From assembly GCA_024276395.1 (NCBI GenBank), contig JAJRXH010000024.1, positions 1 to 5,722 on the forward strand: a DNA stretch of 5,722 nt, given 5' to 3'. The notes under the pieces were generated by a model. That model was not told the DNA's origin and made no database searches. It saw only the letters and a list, made by a program, of their open reading frames with translations. Shown here one piece after another: positions 1 through 5,256 of the stretch (position 1 is its first letter; the number at the start of each line of letters is the position of its first letter). A program made the position numbers and the translations under genes. This stretch comes from an archaeon (GTDB lineage: Archaea > Asgardarchaeota > Heimdallarchaeia > Hodarchaeales > S146-22).

Positions 1-1
1 A

Positions 2-160
2 TTCAACAGAGCAGCTTCTGATTCAGTAGAAGTCCCATTGTCATGGTTACTAGCAAACATTAGAATGTCACTTTCCATCTACCAAAATGAACCTGTCTTG
101 AAAGAACATCTTCAAAATTTCTTCCAAATCTTACTAAAAAATCCACCAATTGCTAGATGA
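2..160 (+). CDS. Possible 3' end of an unidentified gene (5' partial)
   Basis: A reading frame is open from the left edge and stops with TGA at 158-160, giving 52 residues. The visible protein is helical-looking, with a stretch near the middle reading VPLSWLLANIRMSLSIYQ and ending KNPPIAR. I do not recognise a family. A plus-strand T tract at 361-374 would suit a gene ending here and converging on glnA. The caveat is that the minus strand of the same stretch also offers plausible short frames (112-255, and 1-78 running off the edge), so the coding strand is not settled. It may be non-coding or decayed. Confidence 0.35.
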   Translation, partial: FNRAASDSVEVPLSWLLANIRMSLSIYQNEPVLKEHLQNFFQILLKNPPIAR

Positions 161-263
161 TGTTCTCCATTAAAAAAATCATTCAATGATGGATAGCCTG
201 ACGTTGATGCTTGTAATCTATCATCATCCATACAACCAAGAAAGAAAGATGTCATATTAACTT

Positions 264-356
264 CGAGAGTTATTCACTTCTCCTTGGAGATTTTAAAGGA
301 ACAAGTGGGTTTTTAAAAACATCTTTTAAATGACGGGGATAACTGAATAACTCTCG
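264..356. repeat. 13-bp perfect inverted repeat with 67-nt spacer
   Basis: CGAGAGTTATTCA at 264-276 is the exact reverse complement of TGAATAACTCTCG at 344-356. The spacer itself contains two small palindromes, TCTCC-TT-GGAGA near 279-290 and GTTTTTAAAAAC near 309-320. A plus-strand T tract follows immediately. The arms could fold as a large hairpin in RNA, be paired protein-binding sites, or be the ends of a small decayed element; nothing inside is coding. Confidence 0.5.
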
Positions 357-360
357 GTAA

Positions 361-374
361 TTTTTTTGTTTTTT
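361..374 (+). terminator. T-rich tract, probable plus-strand 3' end
   Basis: Seven Ts, a G and six more Ts follow directly on the right arm of the inverted repeat at 264-356. Archaeal RNA polymerase terminates on U-rich tracts with or without a hairpin, so this would serve a plus-strand transcript coming from the left edge. No confirmed plus-strand gene feeds it in this window. Confidence 0.4.
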
Positions 375-432
375 GGTATTAAAGAAATGGGAATTAGATT
401 ATTGAGAGCAATAAATGAATGTCGTGTGCTGG

Positions 433-494
433 TAAAATAAAAAAGAACATCGAGAAATGATGAAGAGGAGAGAATGAAATGAAGAGAATGAAAA
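433..494 (-). terminator. Pyrimidine/U-rich 3' end of glnA
   Basis: On the minus strand, the stretch after the glnA stop is almost wholly pyrimidine. It contains a 10-nt unit twice with a period of 14 (plus-strand GAGAATGAAA at 470-479 and 484-493) and ends in TTCTTTTTTATTTT (complement of 434-447). This is a typical archaeal U-rich termination zone. A weak stem (GCTA/TAGC, 502-523) lies right after the stop codon and may add little. Confidence 0.55.
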
Positions 495-523
495 GTTCGG
501 AGCTATTATTTGGAGTTATTAGC

Positions 524-1834
524 TTAAGCACTTTCCAAATACTTGTCTATTTCCCACTCTGTTACTTGCACGCTAAATTCATTCCATTCTCTCATCTTGG
601 AGTTATAGTATCGCTCAAATAGATGTTCACCTAGCACATCTTTCATCAAAGGATCATTTCGCAAGTGTTGTAAGGCTTCAAACAGTGTTGTTGGCAAGTG
701 CTCGCCTTCTTGGGTCAACTTTTCAGAAACATAGACATTTTCTTCCACAGGATCAGGAGGAGTAATCTTTTTCTTGATTCCGTCAAGACCTGCTATTAAA
801 GTGGCGGCAAATGCTAGATAAGGGTTACAGCTAGGATCTGGATTTCTTAGTTCGAGACGAGCTGAACTTTTCTTTCCCTTGAACCAGCGGGGAATGCGAA
901 TTAAAGCTGATCGGTTCATGCTGCCCCAGACAATGTAAATCGGTGCTTCATATCCGGGAACGAGTCTCTTGTAAGAGTTGATTGTAGGGTTGGTAAGGGC
1001 ACAGACCGATTTGATGTGCTCTATGAGTCCTCCAATGAAGTGATATGCTGTTTCAGAAAGTCCATATGGATCTTCTTCATTGTAAAAAGCATTATCTCCA
1101 GAAGTTGCCTCACCCAAGCTCATGTGCGTGTGCATTCCTGATCCTGGTGCTCCATAAACTGGTTTTGGCATGAAACTTGCAGTGAGTCCATGTAGGCTAG
1201 CAATTCTTCTCACAACATACTTCAAAGTAATCACTTGGTCGGCAATTGTCAAGGCATCACTGTAGCGAAAATCAATTTCGTATTGACCGCGACCAACTTC
1301 GTGATGGATGGCCTCGACATCAATTCCAAACTTTTTTAGTGCAATTCCTATTTCTTTTAGAACAGTAAATCCTTCGGCAGGAAAGATGTCGAAATAACTT
1401 TTCTTGTCCAGTGATGACCCATTTTTAAAAAGGTAGAACTCCACCTCTGGTCCAACGAAGTAGGTAAAGCCCATTTCCCTTGCTTTGTTTAGTGCTTCCT
1501 TGAGTACGTGACGTGGTCCTCCGAAAAAGGGAGTGCCGTCTGGATTGAACGTGTCACAAATGAAACGTGCCGTCGTTTCATCCGTGTCAGATAGTTTGAT
1601 TGGCAAAATCGTGAAAGTATCAAGATCTGGCTTAATGTACAAGTCACTCTCTTGAATTCTCGTGAATCCTTCGATGGATGAGCCATCAAACCAGACGCCA
1701 TACTTGATGGCATCATCCAACTTGTCTGTAGGTATCACGATTTCTTTTACAGTTCCATGTATATCTGAGAACTGCATGCTCAGATACTTGACGTCATGCT
1801 TGTTAATTTCCTCCCAAATTTGATCAACATCCAT
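524..1834 (-). CDS. glnA: Glutamine synthetase, type I-alpha
   Basis: Cytosolic enzyme that makes glutamine from glutamate, ammonia and ATP, the entry point of ammonia assimilation; the family forms dodecamers. The 436-residue protein is full length and runs co-linear with GSI. An N-terminal beta-grasp domain has the signature FDGSSIEGF (49-57). The catalytic domain has metal-binding E130 and E132 (GPEVEFYLF), E179 and E186 (HHEVGRGQYEI), H235 (GSGMHTHMSL), the glutamate-binding NSYKRLVPGYEAP loop (286-298), and E328/R330 in RLELRNPDPS. R59 in the RIQESD segment aligns with the Bacillus subtilis GS feedback-inhibition arginine R62. The C-terminal part resembles the Bacillus enzyme (LGEHLFER), lacks the GSI-beta insertion and lacks the DLPPEE context of the adenylylation tyrosine, so covalent control by adenylylation is unlikely. 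Start is ATG, with a weak purine-rich GAAGAGGG about 9 nt upstream. No PII or ammonium transporter gene is adjacent. It points the same way as the unit at its right but is separated from it by about 800 bp. Confidence 0.97.
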   Translation of the reverse strand: MDVDQIWEEINKHDVKYLSMQFSDIHGTVKEIVIPTDKLDDAIKYGVWFDGSSIEGFTRIQESDLYIKPDLDTFTILPIKLSDTDETTARFICDTFNPDGTPFFGGPRHVLKEALNKAREMGFTYFVGPEVEFYLFKNGSSLDKKSYFDIFPAEGFTVLKEIGIALKKFGIDVEAIHHEVGRGQYEIDFRYSDALTIADQVITLKYVVRRIASLHGLTASFMPKPVYGAPGSGMHTHMSLGEATSGDNAFYNEEDPYGLSETAYHFIGGLIEHIKSVCALTNPTINSYKRLVPGYEAPIYIVWGSMNRSALIRIPRWFKGKKSSARLELRNPDPSCNPYLAFAATLIAGLDGIKKKITPPDPVEENVYVSEKLTQEGEHLPTTLFEALQHLRNDPLMKDVLGEHLFERYYNSKMREWNEFSVQVTEWEIDKYLESA

Positions 1835-1843
1835 TTTCAGAAA
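1835..1843. promoter_or_regulatory. TTTCAGAAA palindrome abutting glnA start
   Basis: A 9-bp palindrome (TTTC-A-GAAA) lies directly against the glnA ATG, where a bound protein or RNA contact would affect initiation. Related copies are at 1948-1956 (TTTCTGAAA) and 2151-2159. The same word also occurs inside glnA (721-729 and 1051-1059), so its presence may be chance in AT-rich sequence. An operator role is a guess. Confidence 0.2.
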
Positions 1844-1896
1844 CCCTCTTCTAGATTGTGGGTCTCATTGAGGCTCCATGATACTAATAACAACTG

Positions 1897-1905
1897 CTTT
1901 TTAAG
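1897..1905 (-). promoter_or_regulatory. TATA-like box of glnA
   Basis: On the minus strand CTTAAAAAG begins about 70 nt and ends 62 nt upstream of the glnA ATG, preceded by A-rich sequence that could act as the TFB recognition element. Transcription from about 25 nt downstream would leave a leader of roughly 35-40 nt. Other AT-rich stretches nearby could serve instead. Confidence 0.35.
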
Positions 1906-1947
1906 ATGTTTGTTTTTCCTTGGTTACACCTAAAACAAGCTTAGACC

Positions 1948-1956
1948 TTTCTGAAA
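1948..1956. promoter_or_regulatory. TTTCTGAAA palindrome upstream of glnA
   Basis: Second copy of the TTTCWGAAA palindrome, upstream of the TATA-like box, 113 bp from the copy at the start codon. Placement on either side of the presumed promoter is what one would expect of paired operators, but no regulator is known from the window. Confidence 0.2.
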
Positions 1957-1999
1957 CTCTCATTTTTTTCAATTAAGGCGACTAGATTCCTTTCTTTTG

Positions 2000-2182
2000 A
2001 TGGTGTCCTTGTATGACCAGGTGAAAAGAACGGTCGTCTACCATTCTCTTGAAGAAATCTCCCGATTTTCTCAGAAAGATGTTCAACATCATCGAAGAAT
2101 GGTATTTCTCATATCGATGATGGGAAAATCGGGTTTTTCCCAATCCAAATTTTCAGAAAAGTCTAACAATCTAATTCTCTGA
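2000..2182 (+). CDS. Possible 60-residue small protein, doubtful
   Basis: An ATG frame on the plus strand (an in-frame TTG lies just before it) reads 60 residues and stops 17 nt before the terminator-like hairpin at 2200-2221. It is polar and basic, with a short hydrophobic patch (MVFLISMM, about residues 34-41). There is no recognisable motif and no clear ribosome site. It lies across the strongly self-complementary block 2039-2133, so the stretch may be a structured RNA instead. An open frame this short is common by chance in AT-rich DNA. Confidence 0.15.
   Translation: MVSLYDQVKRTVVYHSLEEISRFSQKDVQHHRRMVFLISMMGKSGFSQSKFSEKSNNLIL
2039..2133. repeat. Self-complementary block with three nested/alternative pairings
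   Basis: Three exact inverted pairs occur in 95 bp: TACCATTCT (2039-2047) with AGAATGGTA (2096-2104); CCCGATTTTC (2061-2070) with GAAAATCGGG (2124-2133); and CATCATCGA (2087-2095) with TCGATGATG (2114-2122). The second and third together form one long stem with a 16-nt bulge on the left arm (2071-2086). The first crosses the second, so in RNA they would be either alternative folds or a pseudoknot. On the plus strand the block is followed by GGGTTTTTCCC. It could be a small RNA, a switch-like leader or a DNA cruciform element. Confidence 0.55.
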
Positions 2183-2199
2183 AAGATTTATCAGAAATA

Positions 2200-2229
2200 C
2201 TACTAATGAATCGGTTAGTAGGATTTTTC
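2200..2229 (+). terminator. Hairpin plus T tract, terminator-like
   Basis: CTACTAA (2200-2206) pairs perfectly with TTAGTAG (2215-2221), extended by one T-G pair, leaving a 6-nt loop. GATTTTTCC follows at once (2221-2229). On the plus strand this is a small stem with a U run, suitable to end a short transcript from the block at 2039-2133. On the minus strand no T run follows, so it would not end the three-gene unit. Confidence 0.35.
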
Positions 2230-2413
2230 CTTGAGGGAGAACAGATTCTGAGGAGTGAAAGTAATTGAAGGTATTTTCTGGTTTACTTTTTGTCGATGTA
2301 GGACGTCTTTCTCTCAATCTCAGGGTTTGTTGATGAGTACTCACGTCATTCAGATTCTGGGATATGTTTCTTGTTGGCAGTACTTGGTTAGTCCAATTTC
2401 TTTTTCTTTTTTA

Positions 2414-2572
2414 TCTTCTGTTTTGCCGATCACGTCATCACGTCGGTGATGCGGGGCTTTCAAGCATCAGCATCGCGTCATCCGTGAGTCTGCTGTCGTT
2501 CCGTGCGTTGCGAGGATAAAACACGATGTCTCGTGGGATTACCCTGGTCACGGGTGGTTTTCTTCTTTTTTC
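2414..2572. repeat. Tandem repeat copy 1 (about 159 bp)
   Basis: Left copy of a direct tandem repeat with an offset of 159 bp. Copies 1 and 2 differ at about nine positions plus a one-base insertion and T-tract length, and the core 2470-2526 is identical to 2629-2685. The core is clearly richer in G and C than its surroundings. The unit begins TCTTCTG and ends in a pyrimidine tract. It contains the hairpins CATCAC-GTCG-GTGATG (2436-2451) and CACGA-TGTC-TCGTG (2522-2535). This copy is outside the annotated long genes. Confidence 0.93.
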
Positions 2573-2597
2573 TCTTCTGGTTTTCCGATAACGTCAT
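2478..2597 (-). pseudogene. 39-residue frame duplicating the tail of the membrane protein
   Basis: Repeat copy 1 keeps the minus-strand frame that in copy 2 encodes the C-terminus of the adjacent membrane protein. It reads from an ATG at 2597 to a TGA at 2478-2480, and its last 15 residues (VLSSQRTERQQTHG preceded by R) are identical to that protein's end. The peptide is very basic at the front (a KRKKKK run). It has no ribosome site that I can see. It is most simply a duplicated gene end; a translated basic peptide is less likely. Confidence 0.35.
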
Positions 2598-2732
2598 CAC
2601 GTCGGTGATGCGTGGCTTTCAAGCATCGGCATCGCGTCATCCGTGAGTCTGCTGTCGTTCCGTGCGTTGCGAGGATAAAACACGAGTCCTTGTGGGATTA
2701 CCTCTGGTCACGGGTGGTTTTTTTCTTCTTTT
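2573..2732. repeat. Tandem repeat copy 2, overlapping a gene end
   Basis: Right copy of the direct repeat. Its right two thirds (2637-2732) encode, on the minus strand, about the last 30 residues and the stop codon of the membrane protein. The left third is that gene's 3' flank. The CATCAC/GTGATG hairpin (2595-2610) is unchanged from copy 1, and the second hairpin appears as CACGA-GTCC-TTGTG (2681-2694). Just to the right, CTTCTTTTTGTTCCGTGATAA (from about 2726) loosely resembles the start of a further unit. Confidence 0.93.
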
Positions 2733-4328
2733 TGTTCCGTGATAAATCTTATCAAGCAAGATTATGGATATGATTAGTGACATTGCGGTAAGGATATCAT
2801 AACTACTGGCAACTCCAGAAACAATCATTTCTTCAGTGTTAGTGGAAGGTATGACGATCGTGCGACTTTCATTTAATGTCGGTGTGATCAGAAAGCTTGC
2901 ATTATCCTCATTACTGAAGTAAATCAAGATTTGATCAGAAAGAAGGTATTCCTCTTCATTACAGTTAAGACAACTCTTTATTAGATCGATGGACTCATTA
3001 TATGCGAATGTTTTCAGTGATGTGAACGTGTTTCTTGCGATGCCGGCTTGTCCAGTAAGAAATAGGATGATAGTTGTCCATAATTGATCGTGAGTGAGAT
3101 ATTGATCTGAACTGGTAGTTAATGATTTAATGTCGATGGAATGATGAACTGTATAATTGACGGTAACAAAGACATTTATCAAAAAATTGAACATTTCTAC
3201 CGTTTCTTCAAGATAATTTAGATCCGTGGTAACGTGTCGTGCTCGATTTAAGAGAAGATATGCTAGCAATTGGTCGAATAGTATGGTTTCATTGCTGGTT
3301 GGTCGAGATGTGTTGTTTTTCTTGGAGAGGGATATTTCCTTGAGAATTGCTCTGTAATTATCTTGTGGGCCAATTACCGTGGTGAAATGTAATAGCATTT
3401 TATTTGTTAGTGAGAGGAACTGAGAAATAGTGTTTTCTTCGGGGTGGTCTCTTGAGAGATCTAAGAGCATCCAAGATAGTAGGAGATGATCACGAGATGT
3501 GGTAATGATGGAATCATTTTGCGAATCATTCATGTAAAATGGATGTGCCAACACGATTTTTAAATCTGGATGGATGCGACTATCTTTAAGATAAGTAATG
3601 ATATTCGTAAGAATGATTCTCAAATTGATCGTGAATTCATTCGTTTTCTCGGATTTGTTTGTAGTTTGATAGCTAAAAGAGACTTGTCCTTTTCCTAGAC
3701 GAACGAGAGGTACGTTTAAAGTAAGTCCCATCCAAACTAATTCAGTTGTTGGAATCTGGTCAAGTATTTGGATGATCTTGTTAGAAAGCGTGTTTCTCTG
3801 TAATTCGTCCCAGGTTAAGTTTTTTTCATGAAGATACGTGGTGAGGAGCACCAGTGATGTGTGGTTACTTTCTTTTCTTTCCATGAAGAGTTCTTCATTC
3901 ATGAGCAGCCAAGCAACATAGGGTATTTCCGAAAAAGATAAAGGCTTAATGGCTTCTAAATTTTTGTCCAACACGTGATAAGGAAGGATATTAAGATTGT
4001 TGTCTATTCGGTATAGTTGTTTCCAATTGGGAAGAAAGGAGTCGTTGATGTTCGTTTCATCATCCGACTGTGGTATTCGCGGTATTTCATCAGAACTGTT
4101 CGAGGCGTTCAGCGAAACTAAGAGTGGTACCACCGTGAATAAATTGATTAGTATGACCACGATGACAAGTAATGCCATGAAATTCTGATGACTTTTTAAA
4201 AAAGACAGTACTGATTTCTTTGGCTGGGAATAATTACTCTCTGAGTTCCTTTCGATTTCCTTGAATTGTTTCTTTGCTTGTTCAAGATATTCAAGGTATT
4301 GTCTCCAGTCATCTGGTGCTCGTGACAA
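2637..4328 (-). CDS. Two-pass membrane protein with large sequon-rich ectodomain
   Basis: I recognise no family. The 563-residue protein has a short cytoplasmic, helix-forming N-terminus (about 1-48, charged, coiled-coil-like EYLEQAKKQFKEIE), a hydrophobic span at about 50-72, a large domain at about 74-505, a second span at about 507-526 and a basic tail with KRRKK. Lysines before the first span and after the second favour both ends inside and the domain outside. The outer part carries about 15 NxS/T sequons (for example N74, N155, N170, N267, N339, N391, N444, N476, N486), and its only two cysteines are C453 and C456 (CLNC), a possible disulfide or metal site. The start is TTG, 4 nt after the ATPase stop, and no other Met precedes the first span (the next is M51). 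The 4-nt gap implies translational coupling with the ATPase, whose membrane partner this may be. The last 30 or so residues come from repeat copy 2 and were probably acquired or reshaped by the duplication. Confidence 0.85.
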   Translation of the reverse strand: MSRAPDDWRQYLEYLEQAKKQFKEIERNSESNYSQPKKSVLSFLKSHQNFMALLVIVVILINLFTVVPLLVSLNASNSSDEIPRIPQSDDETNINDSFLPNWKQLYRIDNNLNILPYHVLDKNLEAIKPLSFSEIPYVAWLLMNEELFMERKESNHTSLVLLTTYLHEKNLTWDELQRNTLSNKIIQILDQIPTTELVWMGLTLNVPLVRLGKGQVSFSYQTTNKSEKTNEFTINLRIILTNIITYLKDSRIHPDLKIVLAHPFYMNDSQNDSIITTSRDHLLLSWMLLDLSRDHPEENTISQFLSLTNKMLLHFTTVIGPQDNYRAILKEISLSKKNNTSRPTSNETILFDQLLAYLLLNRARHVTTDLNYLEETVEMFNFLINVFVTVNYTVHHSIDIKSLTTSSDQYLTHDQLWTTIILFLTGQAGIARNTFTSLKTFAYNESIDLIKSCLNCNEEEYLLSDQILIYFSNEDNASFLITPTLNESRTIVIPSTNTEEMIVSGVASSYDILTAMSLIISIILLDKIYHGTKRRKKPPVTRGNPTRTRVLSSQRTERQQTHG

Positions 4329-4332
4329 GTTT

Positions 4333-5190
4333 TTACCCTTCTTTTACCCATTTCTTGAGTTTATGTAAGGCCTCAATGAACGGTTGTAGACGATGGTCTT
4401 TCATGACTAAATCAAGTTTATCTGGTACGTAGATACGCTCAACGAGGAAGGGAATTCGTGGGATGTGAGCAATGATGTGAAACTCGAAAAGATTGTTCAA
4501 GCGTACCATTGCTTTCTGAAGTTCATCGTGTATCCGTGCCTGTAGTTTTAAATCTTCCATAAGTTCTTTTGATTCCTTGGTGAAGGCTTGTACACGGTCA
4601 TCTTGTTCCTCTCGTTGATTGATGATGAGGCCAACGCGCGCGTCTTCACTTAAACGACTGTAAATGTTCACGGCCAATTCTTTTAATCCAGTCACGTCAG
4701 AGATGCTTGGACGAGTGATGTTCACAATGTGAGAAGATGCGATGAGGGCATCAAGCGCTCGATATGAGACGCCCGGCATGTTGTCAATGATGAGATAATT
4801 AAAACCCAAGTTTTCAAGATATTTAATGGTTTTGAACAGTTTTGGGAGAATGGATGTATCTTTTTGGATTAGTTTTTGACGTTGTTCGGATTCTTGCCTG
4901 ATGAATTCAAATGATGCACGTGAAATCCAAAAAAGAGAGGGATTATCACTAGTGACTGGAATTGAACGAAAAATATCCTCTATTGGAGACAAATCTAGTA
5001 GATAGTCCGTGAAATAGTTTACTTGTTCATTTCTTGACAAGGGGAAATAGGAATGAAGGGACGGTGCTCGCAGATCAAAATCAATGAGGCAAGTATTATG
5101 TCCATTTACGGCTAGATACCAAGCAAAATTCACGGCAATGGAGGTTTTGCCAGTTCCTCCTTTATAACTATGAAACGTGATGGTTTTCAT
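4333..5190 (-). CDS. ParA/MinD-family P-loop ATPase
   Basis: Deviant Walker A ATPase of the SIMIBI class; relatives dimerise on ATP and position DNA or protein complexes on the nucleoid or membrane. With ATG at 5190 it is 285 residues and opens MKTITFHSYKGGTGKTS, the usual distance from the Met to the P-loop. KGGTGKT has both the signature and catalytic lysines, LIDFDLRAPS is the A' (switch I) motif, and YLIIDNMPG is Walker B (DNMPG in place of the common DxPP). A C-terminal helix ending ALHKLKKWVKEG is amphipathic and basic. The start is chosen because GGTGA (5199-5203) lies 8 nt upstream. A GTG at 5238 in the same frame would add 16 residues but has no such site and breaks the family alignment. 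The gene follows the winged-helix gene by 66 nt and precedes the membrane-protein gene by 4 nt. Whether it is closer to ParA/Soj or to MinD cannot be told by eye. Confidence 0.92.
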   Translation of the reverse strand: MKTITFHSYKGGTGKTSIAVNFAWYLAVNGHNTCLIDFDLRAPSLHSYFPLSRNEQVNYFTDYLLDLSPIEDIFRSIPVTSDNPSLFWISRASFEFIRQESEQRQKLIQKDTSILPKLFKTIKYLENLGFNYLIIDNMPGVSYRALDALIASSHIVNITRPSISDVTGLKELAVNIYSRLSEDARVGLIINQREEQDDRVQAFTKESKELMEDLKLQARIHDELQKAMVRLNNLFEFHIIAHIPRIPFLVERIYVPDKLDLVMKDHRLQPFIEALHKLKKWVKEG

Positions 5191-5198
5191 GATGGAGT

Positions 5199-5203
5199 TC
5201 ACC
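5199..5203 (-). promoter_or_regulatory. Ribosome binding site deciding the ATPase start
   Basis: Minus-strand GGTGA, part of the archaeal anti-Shine-Dalgarno complement GGAGGTGA, stands 8 nt before the ATG at 5190. The GTG at 5238 has no comparable sequence upstream, which supports the shorter protein. Confidence 0.6.
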
Positions 5204-5256
5204 CAAGTCAATTTCCAGGCAAGAGTATTGTTGGACACTCGTTATTGGATGATGAT

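Larger units (their letters stand above)
1835..2636. other. Long intergenic region rich in inverted and direct repeats
   Basis: About 800 bp without a convincing gene, between the three-gene unit and glnA. From left to right it holds the glnA leader with a TATA-like box, palindromes of the form TTTCWGAAA, a self-complementary block at 2039-2133, a hairpin with T tract at 2200-2229, a palindrome TGAGTACTCA at 2334-2343, two copies of CAGATTCTG (2242-2250 and 2351-2359), a pyrimidine-rich run near 2397-2420, and then the tandem repeat. The density of symmetry is higher than expected of plain spacer and suggests a structured RNA, regulatory DNA or remnants of an element. No tRNA or rRNA was seen. 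Confidence 0.6.

Noticed and set aside
1220..1240. GlnA control by adenylylation
   Set aside because: A tyrosine lies near the aligned site (Y368), but the surrounding sequence matches the unmodified GSI-alpha type, not the DLPPEE type.
1489..1716. Minus-strand frame of 75 codons
   Set aside because: Lies wholly inside glnA in another frame, with no motif.
2255..2449. Plus-strand frame of 64 codons from GTG in the long gap
   Set aside because: No family resemblance; the purine stretch before the GTG is too close to act as a ribosome site, and the frame ends inside repeat copy 1. Probably chance.
2414..2480. C/D box guide RNA on either strand of the repeat
   Set aside because: A GTGATGA-like C box is present on the minus strand, but there is no D box at a proper distance and no second pair.
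2414..2732. CRISPR array
   Set aside because: Two long adjoining copies of about 159 bp with no spacers; not a CRISPR pattern.
3997..4188. Plus-strand frame of 63 codons
   Set aside because: Antisense to the membrane-protein gene, low-complexity shadow.
4333..5238. GTG at 5238 as the ATPase start
   Set aside because: It adds 16 residues that do not fit the family and lacks a ribosome site, while ATG at 5190 has GGTGA 8 nt upstream.
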